NCBI GenBank assembly: GCA_963169105.1
Contig: OY720637.1
Location: 35,583,925-35,647,924 of the forward strand
DNA length: 64,000 nt
Direction of reading: 5' to 3'
From: Ceriagrion tenellum
Taxonomy: Eukaryota > Arthropoda > Insecta > Odonata > Coenagrionidae
Shown here: positions 42,962 to 53,777 of the stretch, in pieces
Numbering within the stretch: the stretch's first letter is position 1
Layout of the letters: every line of letters begins with the position of its first letter
The notes under the pieces: model-generated
Database searches by the model: none
What the model saw: the letters and a program-made list of their open reading frames with translations, nothing else
What the model was told of the DNA's origin: nothing
Program-made: the position numbers and the translations under genes

Positions 42962-44655
42962 TTTAGTAGAGGCCGAAGGGATATAGGGCACTTGAAATGC
43001 ACTCGATGGCGCGCAAGTAATGATTAGGAAAGTGAAACGTCGATCCAGGAGATGAGAATTCGCTGTGGGGATTGTCCAAAAATCAGATGATCCATCAGTG
43101 GAATACCCTGGGATGTTGTCAAGAAATTTTTTCCTATGTTGTTTGATGGGGTAATATTGCGCCACATTTTTCGGACTCAGTCCCGACGTTGTATAAAGCA
43201 ACGCTTTGATCATCAGTTTTAATATATGTGCGTGATTCACTACGCGCGCTCTTCGTCGCCAGCTTTATGTTCAAGACTTATTGCGGGACGCTGATTTATG
43301 CATTTGAGTGTGCAAGGTGAAAGTCGTTGACCCAGTCAACGGAGAACCATGACAGTTGAAGTTGTTGTTAGCCGTGGAAGGCAAGGGGAGAGACATAAAA
43401 GGCTCTGAAGAGCTTGCCGCCAGTTAATGCGCTTTCCTTCGTTGTTTCGTGTCAGTAATCATTTGCAATATATATAAATTCCTGGCGCGGAGCCCTGGAC
43501 GAATGAGTTAATGTGAAGCCGAGTCCGTTTCATCCGGAATATTTATTATTCTTTGGCGTTATGTCGTTCAGTATACGTTATGGGGAATTGCTGCTACTCT
43601 CCCATTGTCTTTTCCTGGTTTGGACTATCTCTTCACGCCATTTCTCTCCTCAGTTCTGCGTATTCCCCTCGTCTCTTTCTTACAACCTAAAATCCTATCC
43701 CTCCCCTGCCTTTTTCGTAGACAACCTTCAGTGTGCGATGCCTCTTTAATATCTTCTCCATCTATCTACCTCGTTTTCCATAGATTTTCTCGAGCACTCC
43801 TCTTTCCTCCGTCTCCAGACATCGTTCCTGGATGATAGCGACTTGCGATTTTAGTTTACTTTACGTTATGCACTTTTGATAAATATCTTATCATCATTAT
43901 TTACAACACTAGATGACCCGAGCGAATATTTTGCACAGTATGCAGCTTCTTCCTGTTTCTTCCTGTTCTTCTACCTGTTTCTTCCCGTGGACAATTATAT
44001 GTTATTTATGTTTGCGTTAGAGATACATAACGTAAACGTAAACAGTAAATGGTCACACTGATTGCATGTAGAATGTAAACAATCTAACTAAACGATGTGT
44101 TAATAGATGGCGCCTCCAACAGTCTTTTAAGCACGTAACCATTGCCGACATATTAGTTGATTTTATTGTCAGCAGATGGCGTTGTATCATTTTTTTACCA
44201 AAAACTTTAATTTTAAACAATTTGTCTATTTTTCATCAATATTGGGGTAACATAAGCTTTAAAACGATGTTTGAATAATTAATTTTGATGAATAATTATG
44301 GCAGTTATGGCGTTGAAACACCTTTGAGAAATAATATATACGGATGTATGGAGTCGATATACCTCGAGCGAGTAATCGACATGGAAAAATCGAAACTTTT
44401 AAGTCAAATTATTGGGTAAATAGTGAAATTTGAGATTCAGATTGTATTTTTCGTCAGAAGCCGGTGATTCAACGTTTAAATGACACCTCATTTGTCACTG
44501 TAGGTGCAGTATTAACGGAGCATATACGGAATGACAGAAAAATACCTTTCTGTAATAATATATATGATGACCCGCATGAAATTTCCGGAATGATACAGCT
44601 CTTGCATGATTTTGTACCTTGAATTGCTACTTATCTGGCGCATTAATGATACTAA
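42962..44655. other. No gene seen; pyrimidine-rich stretch
   Basis: 43590-43830 is pyrimidine-rich on the plus strand. Its minus strand reads K/R/E-rich text with IYGKRGR, which might be a very worn LINE C-terminus, but I could not place it in a family. The rest is AT-rich without recognised features. Confidence 0.4.
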
Positions 44656-44659
44656 CCTG

Positions 44660-44895
44660 TAATTGTATCTTAAGTAGTGTGCTGGATGGTAGCATGTTCG
44701 TCTAAATACAGCACTCTCCTAATTTCTGGTCTGACTGCGCACTGTTATCCTGACTGATTTTGGCCTGCGCCTGGCATCCGGGGGAACGTGCGCGGTTCTG
44801 ATTGAAACTGGGATGAGTGCTGCATGCCTGTTGTGGAATCACCCCGTGCCACAGACCCTAGTGGTGTCATGCACGGTATTTCGTCGATTTATGCA
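44660..44895 (+). mobile_element. SINE-P copy 2
   Basis: GTGTGCTGGATGGTAGCATG (A-box-like), TTTCTGGTCTGACTGCG, a B-box-like GCGGTTCTGATTGAAAC, GTTGTGGAATCACCCCG, TGCCACAGACCCTAGTGGTG and GGTATTTCGTCGAT. The order matches the other SINE-P copies. The 3' end carries the stem-loop related to the LINE-L tail. Confidence 0.65.
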
Positions 44896-44978
44896 TGTTG
44901 GGATGATTTTTTGAACGCAAAAGATATAATGCTTCGCATAATTTTATTGTCTGTTAGTATTAATGTACCGTTGTATCA

Positions 44979-45382
44979 ATGAAATTTGATGATCTTAGAA
45001 AGATGAAAATGTCACGTTGCATCAATAAAGATTTTGTGAAAAGCTATGTAATCAGTGTGTGCACATACAGCTCAGAAACTTGGAACTTAAGAAAAGCAGA
45101 AAGGAGAGGAATGCTAAAGATTCCATGGACAGAGAGAACTACAAACTTCCAGGTTCTGGAAAGAGTTGGGGAGGGCCGAACATTGGTAGGTTCAATCTCA
45201 AGGAGGAGAGAAGGATGGATTGGACATCTGTTGCGGCACTCTAAATGGATGAGTGCCTTGATGGAAGGAATGGGGGAGGGGCGTGCAGGAAGAGGGAGGC
45301 CTAGGCACGAATGCCTGAATGGGATTGGAGGAGGGAGGAAATACGCAGAAATGAAGAGGCTTGCTCAGGAAAGAAAGATTTG
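44979..45382 (+). pseudogene. LINE-W C-terminal open frame, 134 codons
   Basis: An uninterrupted frame reads FVKSYVISVCTYSSETWNLR, then IPWTERTTNFQVLERVGEG, EGWIGHLLRHSKWMSALMEG and GRAGRGRPRHECLNGI, ending in LAQERKI and a stop. Family knowledge: Y.SE.W.LRK - WIGH.LRH - RGRPR is the C-terminal part of a LINE ORF2. The reverse transcriptase core is absent, so it is a 5'-truncated copy although its frame is intact. The initiator methionine is only the first in frame and need not be used. Confidence 0.75.
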
Positions 45383-45464
45383 AATATCCACCAACCTTGG
45401 ACTTGAGGAGAAGAAGAGGAAGTATCAGTGAGATGTGTTAGGAGTTTTAATGGGTAGTTTTAGT

Positions 45465-45682
45465 GGTTAACACGTGTGCTGGTCGTTAGTATGCCTGTCA
45501 ACGGAGCACTCCCTTAGTTACTGGTTTGGTCTTGCATTGTTCTTGCAACCACTTTCTGGCCCTCTCCTAGCGACTGGGAAAGCGTGAGAGATTCTGTTTG
45601 TATTGGGACAGGCACTTTATGCCCGGTGAGGAATCACCCCGTGCCACACTCCCTGGAGGTTACTTGCACCTTGTTTCAAGGG
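45465..45682 (+). mobile_element. SINE-P copy 3
   Basis: TAACACGTGTGCTGGTCGTT (A-box-like), GTCAACGGAGCACTCCC, TTACTGGTTTGGTCTTGC, GTGAGGAATCACCCCGTGCC and ACACTCCCTGGAGGTTACTTGC parallel copies 1 and 2. It lies about 80 bp behind LINE-W and just before LINE-B, a local cluster of retroelements in the same direction. Confidence 0.65.
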
Positions 45683-45714
45683 TGTATATTTGTTCTCACA
45701 TCCAAGAATGATGG

Positions 45715-46245
45715 AAGAGAAAAGCGCTAGCTAAGGACGCGTTCAGTAGTAGAAGGGAACTGATGACGGGGACATTGGATGTGAGGATGAGGCTGGGGAA
45801 GAGCTTGATATGGAGCGTAGCGTTTTATGGGGCAGAAACGTGGACCCTCAGAAAGGAAGACGAGAACAGGCTGCAGGCATTTGAGATGTGGGTGTGGAGA
45901 AGGATGGAGAAGGTAAGGTGGACGGAAAGGAAGACTAATGAGGAAGTGCTTGAGATGGTAGGAGGGGAAAGTATATTTCTGATTGAAATCCGAGATAGAC
46001 AGTGTAGGTGGCTGAAGGACGTCATAATGGGTTGTTCGAGAATGTGATAGAGGGAAGGGTGTTGGGCAAGCGGGGAAGGGGAAGGAAGAGAAAAGGTTTT
46101 GTGGACGGGGCGAAGAAGGGCAGATCGTATGCTGAGGCGAAAAAGGATATACTGGAGGAGGATAGGCCCTTGAATGTGTAGAGGACCGGGAGAAGATTCT
46201 CTGACATTCAACAAAACCTACCTTAGCCAATAGAATACTTAAAAA
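45715..46245 (+). pseudogene. LINE-B C-terminus and 3' end
   Basis: Plus-strand frame from 45763: SLIWSVAFYGAETWTLRKED, then NRLQAFEMWVWRRMEKVRWT, ERKTNEEVLEMVGGES and RWLKDVIMGCSRM, ending where a small deletion shifts the frame. The remaining C-terminus and the TCAACAAAACCTACCTTAGCC 3' end follow. The copy starts abruptly after AGAAAAGCGCTAGC, so it is 5'-truncated. Confidence 0.8.
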
Positions 46246-49200
46246 ATAAATCCATGAATGGGTTTTCAAATTGAAGTTTGAACTGTTTCCCGAATACTTT
46301 CTACGAAAATAGTTAGTTTTAGAATAACTCGTTTGTAACGTTTCCGCTCAATGATTGGCAAAGCGCGTTAGTTGTCCGGCTAGCACTCGACCAATAGCTT
46401 TATCAATTTAATCGTTTTGCTGTTTAAGTGCTAGTAGATAACCTATCAGATGACGGCACGTCATTTTATCTACCGTGAGCTTACTTTATTTTTTAAGACA
46501 CTGTTTGAGGCGTAACTTTATGGAACCAAATCATAATTTTTAGAAAATATAGCTTAATTTTATCCTCATTACCCACCACTTCCTTGCTTCCCTTGATAAT
46601 GATGGCCATGAATTGCTGAAACTAAGGCCAACGATAAATTTTAGTGTTGATTCTATGATACCTAATGCTGCGAAGACGTCGTTTTTATTAAACTAATTGT
46701 CTTAAATAAAAGGCATGGTTTGATTTCGTTGTGAAAATTGAGGTGGACTTATAGCAAGGAAGATAAGGTAGAAGTAGACCCGTCTTTCCTATCGGCAGAT
46801 CATTTTTTATTTATTGTGAAAGAAGATCAAAAGCTCTTTACGCGGGTGTGCATTCTGTTTCTGTTGTCGAAATATCTGCATTATGCCTGGAAAAACTGTA
46901 ATCTGGAAGTAAATTGTGAACTTTGGCTGCAAGTTAGAAATTGGCTCAGATTTTGGCGAAATGCCAAAAGCATGATCTAATCCATTGTTTTTTTTTGGAA
47001 AGAAGAGCATTTCATTTACTGCTCCGTTAATTTGAAAAATAAATGAAAAATATAAACATTCGATGTTAAATATCACAAAATTCAGAGCGTTGGTTATGCG
47101 GTTTATTGGTTGGCAGATTAGTTCGATTAGTTGGCTAATCGGCGAGTTTGATTATTGGTTAACCGAAGCCGTTTAAGCCTGCTGTATTTCGGAATTTTGC
47201 TGAATCTATGGTTAACCGCCATCGACCATTATACGGCACCAGGCCTAACCTCATGAACGTATATAATGTTCACTTTTATTGAATAAAGATTTTCCGCGGA
47301 AATTTCCTCGGAAAGCTGCAACTTTTCTACCATTGTGTGTGTAATATAAGTAGAAGAAGATGGCTTCATGCAAGATAGAAGTTATTCGACTTGCAGTTCA
47401 AAGATCTTCAATCCGGACCATGGGGGGCGTCTCGAGGAAGCAGACAGGGGAGGGGTTTTATTGCTTGGGGCTCCTAAAAAATTCAAAGGTAAGGAGATTA
47501 CGTGCTCTACCGCCGCGGTAAAGGGGAGAAATGAAAATACGAGGGCATTTTATATTCACTCAGCACGGGAGTAAACATTTTCCACGCTCCTCTCTAGTCA
47601 CGATGCATTCTTGATCCGTCGCCACTTCTCTGCTAGCTCAAAGCGCGCAGAGAAATGGTATTGTGACTGGTGTATTCACTCATTATACTAAGTGGCTGGA
47701 TATTGTTAATTTCTTGCAGTGTATTGCATAACATCTCCGTGCTGAGCACGAATATGCCATTAGTTTTTTCCAGATGTCGACACTTTTCGATATATTGACT
47801 CATATTTATTTGTTTATCCCAAATTAGGAGCTTTAGTGGATTAACACGGAGCACGCTTTCGCCAGGATATTCACCATTTAGAAAGAAAGTATCAAGGATT
47901 TCGGGACTGTGAAATGATGGGAAACTATATTTGGATTATAGTGTGAGCAGGAGAGTCAAAGGAAAAGAAAAATAATGGTTTAGATACATTTTTAAATGAC
48001 ACAGTTTTTATACGAAAGTTCAGTGTGCTTCATTAATTTTGTACTTATTCTTATTAATTGTTGAAGTAGAGGTTTTTCTTCATGATCATATTTGATTTGT
48101 AGCCTATAAGAAAATTGTAAAATTCGTTATTAATGCTATCGATTACCTTCTTTCCCCATCCGTCTATCACTCTAATTGGCCAAGTTTTTTTGGAATCATG
48201 ATGTTTTTAATCATATTTTGACTCTGATAGGTATATGTCCTTCTCTCTATGATACATATAGCATTAAAATTGCGTCAGCAGTCGTCCGGTTTTTTGTCGC
48301 GAAGACCTTGGGAATCATTTATACACACTTTCTAAGCCTGACAGGCGACTCCGCTAACTACATGATTGATACCCGAGGTGACGTTGTAATTAATTGATCC
48401 CAGTAAGATATTCTCTCCAATTTTAGGCTTCAGTAGGACTTGACATTTTCTGAACATAGACATGGCCCTTCCACATCGGAATCGTTGGGAAAGATAGTAA
48501 AAGTTGCTGCCGGATTAGCAAGAATAGAGCCTCCTATCTTCTGCCAGTTGCGTCAATTTCAGGAGGTGTAATTTTTTATCGTGATTAAATTGTTATAATT
48601 CCATTCATTATTCCTCTCCGTTACACCCTTCATAATTTTTTGTTACGGCGCAACTTAAAATCATCGGAACTTTTTCATGCTTTCGCTTACTTACGTATTC
48701 CAAGTATGTCATGGCGTCCTTACCCTCGGTAAACAAGTCCTTCGCCGGAGTAATTCTTCCCCTCTTGTCCGTAATAGTGTGTGCCTTGTGAAGAGATATT
48801 TGCATACCCTCTCGGATGCAATGTCAGGTTGAGTGTGTTGAGGGAAGTGCTTTTGTCTTTGGCGGGAGGCTTAATCGAGGATATTCCGTTTGAAATTGCA
48901 TAGGGAGACAGGGAGCGTCGAGTATGTGGAGATGGAGACCGTTGATTGGAAAATAACATTTCTTTTTTTTCAGGTTAGATTTTATTTCATTCCGGAAAAA
49001 AGTTTTATATATCGAAAGAACATCTGTTCACATTTGTTCGTTGTTTTCATGGGAATCTACTCAAGGTAATGAGAAAAATAGACTGAGTTTTGTTCCACTT
49101 TAATTTTACATCCACCTCCCGATTTGGCAAAAACTAATTATCTGTCCGTTGAAGTTCCCCCCACTTCAAGGAATTTCGCTAAAAATATCTCCGCATTTGT

Positions 49201-49677
49201 TAGAACTCGTATGAGAGCCCTCGCTGTGGTGAGCCAGCACTCTATGCACCATATCAACAGAATACTCCCGACAGTTTGAGGATGGATGCTTTCGAGAGGG
49301 CGGGCACAAGCAGTTCTATTCGTTGACCAATTTATTTAATTCTCTTTTTGATGTGTGCGCACGTTCATACGGGCTTCGGGCGGGATGATTGCGCAGATTT
49401 CGTCGCTCGTAGGCACGACTGAGACTAGTGGAGCAAGGGAGGCCCGCATATGTATTTTTGTGCAGAAAATTCATATTTTTAAATATTGGTGCGCAAGACT
49501 GGCAGTATATTTTATACCGGGTGATTCATTAAAAAGAATACTTTTCCAGATTTCACCATTTTATCGGCAAATTTTCGACAGCCAATCGTACGCAGACAAG
49601 GTAGGATATCCTTATATCTTTGAATAAACTTTGACGTGATTCACTAAAAGCAACTTAGCCTAGTTAATTAGTAGGCT
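46246..49677. other. No feature supported (3.4 kb)
   Basis: The longest stretch without a recognised element. A loose TTGGTTGGCAGATTAG / GATTAGTTGGC repetition lies at about 47105-47170, and a GC-richer patch at 47390-47560 has a CAAAGGTAAGGAG donor-like site near 47488. None of the open frames shows a domain. GGGTGATTCA at 49529 also occurs at the ends of 58452-58685, without a partner here. Confidence 0.45.
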
Positions 49678-50600
49678 TTCGAGATGTGGGTGTGGATGAA
49701 GATGGAGAAGTTGCGGTGGACGGATAGGAAGACAAGCGTGGAAGTGCTTCGTATTTTTGATGACAAGAGGAAAATTGTGGATATGATTAGGAGTCAAAGT
49801 AGGGTGCTGGAAGAGGTTATAGGGGGCGAAGGGCTGCTCAAGTCATTGATCGAGGAAAGGATGTTAGGTTAAGGTAGCTTGAGCAAAGTATCATTTTATG
49901 TAGAAATCGATGAATTTGATCCAATTTAAAGCAATATATATCATAGACATAACAAATTCAGCCCCTTACCTTATTACTTTCCAAGATATTTGCCAAAAAA
50001 TACCAGCCCTTTTATATGGGAAATGATACGTTTATACACTCCAGTGAGAAACATTATACTAAAAAATAGGCATTTCCTACCCTTAGATCTCATAAAAAAT
50101 TAACTGTGTGTAGTTTTTTGTGTTTTCTCAACTATTTTTTTGTGTTTTCTCAACTATTGTTGAAAGTTAATCATATTGTTACCGTAGTAAATTCTTCGGG
50201 ATCACAATAAACCTTCCGTTTTGATGGAGTTTCAAACGTACCGCGTGAAAAAAATGAGTCAAGTTTAAGACTTATTTAGATATTTTTATTTGATTACTTA
50301 CAATTTCTGTCATGTAAAACTATTCTATTGCACCATTAATAATGCAATATTCAATTCGTGTGTCCCGCAGTTGGTGAAATTAAAACGTATATATCGATTA
50401 TGGTCTCTATTGTGATTAGGGAACTATCTCGCTCGCACTACCTTAACGGGGGAGGGATGATAGAGCATAGTTTTATGGACGGGATAAAGGAGGGTAGGCG
50501 TTAAACAAAGATGAAGAATGAAACATTATAGAATAAGGCCCTTTATCTGTAAAAATCCGGAGGTATTTTACTGACTTCTATTGAAAACCAATCCTCACCG
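49678..50600 (+). pseudogene. LINE-B 3' part split by a TTAA MITE
   Basis: 49678-49868 reads EMWVWMKMEKLRWTDRKTSV, then VLRIFDDKRKIVDMIRSQ and LLKSLIEERMLG. After the MITE (49869-50446) the DNA resumes with GGGGGAGGGATGATAGAGC, TTTTATGGACGGGATAAAGG and the 3' end AAACCAATCCTCACCGC. The MITE therefore interrupts the LKS.IE..MLG / RGR.R segment at a TTAA. Confidence 0.8.
49869..50446. mobile_element. TTAA MITE copy 4, complete
   Basis: 578 bp from TTAAGGTAGCTTGAGC to the inverted TTAAGGTAGTGCGAGCGAG. It contains a local duplication of TTTGTGTTTTCTCAACTATT (50127-50158). It sits inside LINE-B, giving a second independent view of TTAA insertion. Confidence 0.9.
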
Positions 50601-50603
50601 CAA

Positions 50604-51280
50604 TCCGCAGAATATACAGGTTGCATCATGCGGAGTTGTTTACGTATTGCCGAAATGGTTGCTAGCGCCAGCGCTGCTGCAGTGACGTCAGTGACGTCCA
50701 CACAGACGAGCCCGTATAGAAGTGTATTGAAATATGAATCATTAAGAATACTATTTTATCATCAGTTCAGTGATTTATTTCTTGTTAGACCATTATTGTA
50801 ATTATTTCAACATTTATTAGAATGATAATTACATGTACTCTCTTATGAAGATCCGCTGACTAATAATATAAAAGTTCCGTGACGTAAGTGAAGTCGATTG
50901 AATTGGATATTTTGGGGAGGTGACCGACAGCTAAGGTCATTTGCGCCATAGGGGAGGAAAGGTGGATGGAAACCCGGCGTCGGCATTAGCCTGCTCTTAA
51001 CGAACGGCACCAAAGAGACTGCGGTTGAACGTCTCATTCGACAGACGCAGTACTGCACACTGCAAGTGCCCTCCACAAGAGGTCGGATTTCCTCTGAATA
51101 ACATCCTCCTCTGCAGGATTTTGAACCCTGGCCGTCCGTACGGTTAGCCAGTACTCTAGCGACCATACCAACCCGATCCCCCGTCAGTGATGACTCGCGA
51201 AATGCTAGCCAACGGCGCCGCGGATCGGGAAATCCCATTGTTTACACGTTTTGCGGCAATCTGTAGGTATATTCTGCGGA
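50604..51280. mobile_element. Inverted-repeat element with tandem CRE-like sites
   Basis: Both ends read inward as TCCGCAGAATATAC. Further related inverted text is GTTGCTAGCGCC (left) against GTTGGCTAGCATTTCGC (right). Near the left end, GTGACGTCAGTGACGTCC (50691-50708) contains the CRE octamer TGACGTCA followed by TGACGTCC. SINE-A copy 3 is nested near the right end. No frame, and the target duplication is not clear. Confidence 0.6.
50901..51182 (-). mobile_element. SINE-A copy 3, best preserved
   Basis: The minus-strand head GGTTGGTATGGTCGCTAGAG, then TACTGGCTAACCGTACGG and the B box GGGTTCAAAATCC show the tRNA-like promoter clearly. The body then runs through GAGGGCACTTGCAG, TTCAACCGCAGTC and CGACGCCGGGTTTCC to GACCTTAGCTGTCGG and TATCCAATTC. 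It is nested in the inverted-repeat element 50604-51280. Confidence 0.8.
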
Positions 51281-52040
51281 CCTTGCCCTTACGGGTAGAT
51301 TACCTACTCCATGAGAATGTAATACGCCGAAGCGCGTGGCGTTAATGTGAGGTGAAGAAGAAGTTAGTGGACAGCTCTAATATATCCAGTGATTTCCACT
51401 TGAAGTCTCCTCCGATTCCGCCCGCACGGTTGCATTCGCCGCCCTCTTTCGTCGTTGTGCGCTCCGCGTTCGCATCGAGGGCGATCTGCACTCGCATTCT
51501 CTTCCACTCTCCCGAGCGCGGAATCCGACGTTGCCAGACGTCGCGGGGGGGCAGCATCATCGCGCGCTCGACGCAAACCCTCTTTTTTATCCATAACCCG
51601 GCCTGCCATCGTCCTTGCTCCTGCCCTTCTCCCTTTTATACGTAGAAGGGGGGGGGAGGGAGATGGGGGGTAGGCATGGGGGTTGGTTTGACTTGACAGC
51701 GCACGCGGCGGGGCAGCCAATAATGCGGCGCTGGAAGGGTGTGCGTTCTGTGGGGTGGTTCAAAGGGGACACGGTAGGGGTGGTGGATTGAAGGGGGTAA
51801 TGTGGCTTTGGGAGTGGGGGGGGGGAGGAGGATTGTGTACACGCACGTGGGAGAGTACCCATTAGGATTGCCAACTCCTGAAGACTTGATTGCAGGAGTT
51901 GGCTGTCTAATGGTTAGGATATTCTTGGAGATTGCAGTCTTAAGGTATTTTTACTTTATTATTATTATTACAATTAAACAGTTACAAGTAGGCCATTGGC
52001 CTTGAGGTAACAATTAAAACAGCCGAGTTATAGAATTAAC
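51281..52040. other. GC- and CpG-rich patch, no gene shown
   Basis: 51400-51860 is GC-rich with frequent CpG (CCGCGTTCGCATCGAGGGCG near 51463-51482) and G runs at 51648-51667 and 51818-51830. Several overlapping frames of 60-118 codons exist on both strands, all P/R/G/S-rich and unrelated to known domains. It may be a promoter-type island, but no core-promoter motif or splice pattern was identified. Confidence 0.4.
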
Positions 52041-52048
52041 CTTTAAGC

Positions 52049-52151
52049 TAGGGATGAGTCGACTCCACTTTTTTTCGATTTCGATCCCAATTACGATTCT
52101 TTCAAATCGATTCCCGATTCTCGATTCCGATTCCATCGATTCTCATTCCTA
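52049..52151. repeat. CGATTCCGATTC low-complexity, hAT-like ends
   Basis: Left TAGGGATGAGTCGACTCC and right, inverted, TAGGAATGAGAATCGATGG resemble hAT ends, and the body is made of TCGATTCCCGATTCTCGATT-type words. The neighbouring octamers do not match, so a target duplication is not supported. Confidence 0.45.
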
Positions 52152-52204
52152 AACAGGTGGGATATTGATAAACCAGTAGCGTACGACTATTGTGCGAATT
52201 TCCA

Positions 52205-52445
52205 CAGAGGAAAAATCATCCGCCTTGACCGGGATCTTTCATGATAGGTCGATAGCCTGGTTAGGGAAGGATTTTATGTGAAACAAAGGAAGGTTGGAGA
52301 GAAACCTGGCTCTGGTATTCCCATACTATTAACGGAAGCCACCATTAGAGTGATATAGGATGATTTAATGATTCCTTCCACAGAATTAAAATATTAGTTG
52401 ATATAAATTGTGGACGTAATTTTCAGAGGATCCTACACAACCCCT
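52205..52445 (-). mobile_element. SINE-A copy 5, highly diverged
   Basis: GGAAGGTTGGAGAGAAACCTGG, CTGGTATTCCCATACTATTAACGG-like text, ATTCCTTCCACAGAA and CAGAGGATCCTACACAACCCC follow the SINE-A order, but only in patches. The promoter head is not recognisable. Confidence 0.45.
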
Positions 52446-52472
52446 GAGTGTCTCTTTATCTCTCGCATGTGG

Positions 52473-52668
52473 GTCGTTTCTGCAACTGGCCATTAGCCAG
52501 TATATATTGAGTGTATGTTGAGTTTATGCTGAGGTGGTGTGTGGTTTACACGGCGTCAAATTACTTTTAACGCAGAGGAAGCGCAGGGTATTTGTCCTGG
52601 AACCATTTATGGAAACACTGTAAAGATAGTTTAGGGAAGACATTGCCTGAATAATTAACAACATTTCG
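52473..52668 (+). repeat. Repeat K copy 1
   Basis: Matches 56370-56548 along about 180 bp: GCAACTGGCCATTAGCCAG, GGTGTGTGGTTTAC, AATTACTTTTAACGCAG, GAAGCGCAGGGTATTTG, ACCATTTATGGAAACA and GCCTGAATAATTAACA. No coding content. The CTGGCCATTAGCCAG start is a short palindrome. Confidence 0.75.
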
Positions 52669-53457
52669 TAAACATAATATCGTCCGATTCCGGTAGTGTT
52701 GGCAACCCTTGTTACGTGTGTTTTATTGAGGGTGGAAGAGAAGGTGGGGGAGGGTGGTCTTACGTCGCCCGAGGGCAGCACTTCGCCATCCCGTCGTTCA
52801 TCCCCCATGCCTTGTCCTCCTGCCGCCCTCCGTGCGTTTTCACTTCACCCCACCACGATCTCACCCTTAAAGAGTGACCCTGAATTTCCATTTGTGCTCG
52901 CACTGTGGGAAGCGGGACCATCGCTCACGCCAGTATTGTTTTCGTGCACGTGGCCGACGCGTGCTGTGTTTACTCGTAGGAAGGAAATCTTCTCCAAACA
53001 CTCATTCATTGTAGCAGGTTGAGAAATTTGCCATCATAATCATTTGGTCACCTTCTGCCGATCGGTCGGTAGGATTAAGGTGGCTGTATATACCTCGGCC
53101 GAATACTCTTCCGCACACGTCTCGTGCTTTTATTTTACGACTGTTTGATTGTGTTTGTGCAGGCCTCTGGAATAAGAATAAAATTAATACGTTCCATAGT
53201 TTGAGGCTTAACTATGTGGAAGTTGAATTTCACAAATGAAAAAGTAACTTTGTTTCCTTCCACAGATTTATTTTCTTGGTACAACACGTTTCGACACAGC
53301 GGTGTCATCATCGGGTACAAACTCAAAAAAATTTTCAGATGTATATATATCATGAGGGGTTTGGGGGAAGGTAGGAGGGAGGGGTGAGGAGGGAAAACCA
53401 TATCAATAATATAATAAAATTAATGGTTGAAGGCGTAACTCTGTGGAAAATTTTCGC
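52669..53457. other. No gene seen
   Basis: 52730-52970 is GC-rich. At 53190-53400, ACACGTTTCGACACAGCGGTG, GTCATCATCGGG and a G-rich AAGGTAGGAGGGAGGGG run occur. AGGCTTAACTATGTGGAA (53206) and AGGCGTAACTCTGTGGAA (53431) form a loose direct repeat about 225 bp apart, perhaps flanking another worn insertion. Confidence 0.4.
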
Positions 53458-53777
53458 AGTCACGACGAAAAATATTTTTGGTAAATTCCACGCTTAACAG
53501 TTTATTTCCGACCTAAGTTCCGACTGCACACCAATCGTTTTCAAGGTACATTTGCATCATATGCGAGCGTGACATTTTCAAGGTATATTAGCATCATACG
53601 CCTCTGACGTCAATTACCCACCTTCATTTCCCCCCCCCTCCCCTCCCCCGAGGTCTCTTCTATATTGACTCGCATATGATGCAAATGTGCCTTGAAAATG
53701 ATTGCTCTGCAGTCAAAATCTAGGTCGGTAATACACTTTTAAGTGTAGAATTTACTAAGATTTTTTTTCGTCATGTC
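53458..53777. mobile_element. Inverted-repeat element, arms near 115 bp
   Basis: The outer ends CACGACGAAAAATAT and, inverted, CATGACGAAAAAAAAT run inward through GGTAAATTCCACGCTTAACAG / AGTAAATTCTACACTTAAAAG to ATTTGCATCATATGCGAG in both arms. The loop holds a further TTTTCAAGGTATATTAGCATC copy (53576-53596) and a C-rich run (53629-53648). Confidence 0.75.

Noticed and set aside
51342..51874. Overlapping frames up to 118 codons in the second GC-rich patch
   Set aside because: Same reason: simultaneous open phases, low complexity, no similarity to known families.
52049..52151. Confident hAT MITE call
   Set aside because: The ends resemble hAT ends but the flanking octamers CTTTAAGC and AACAGGTG differ, so it is kept only as a low-complexity repeat.
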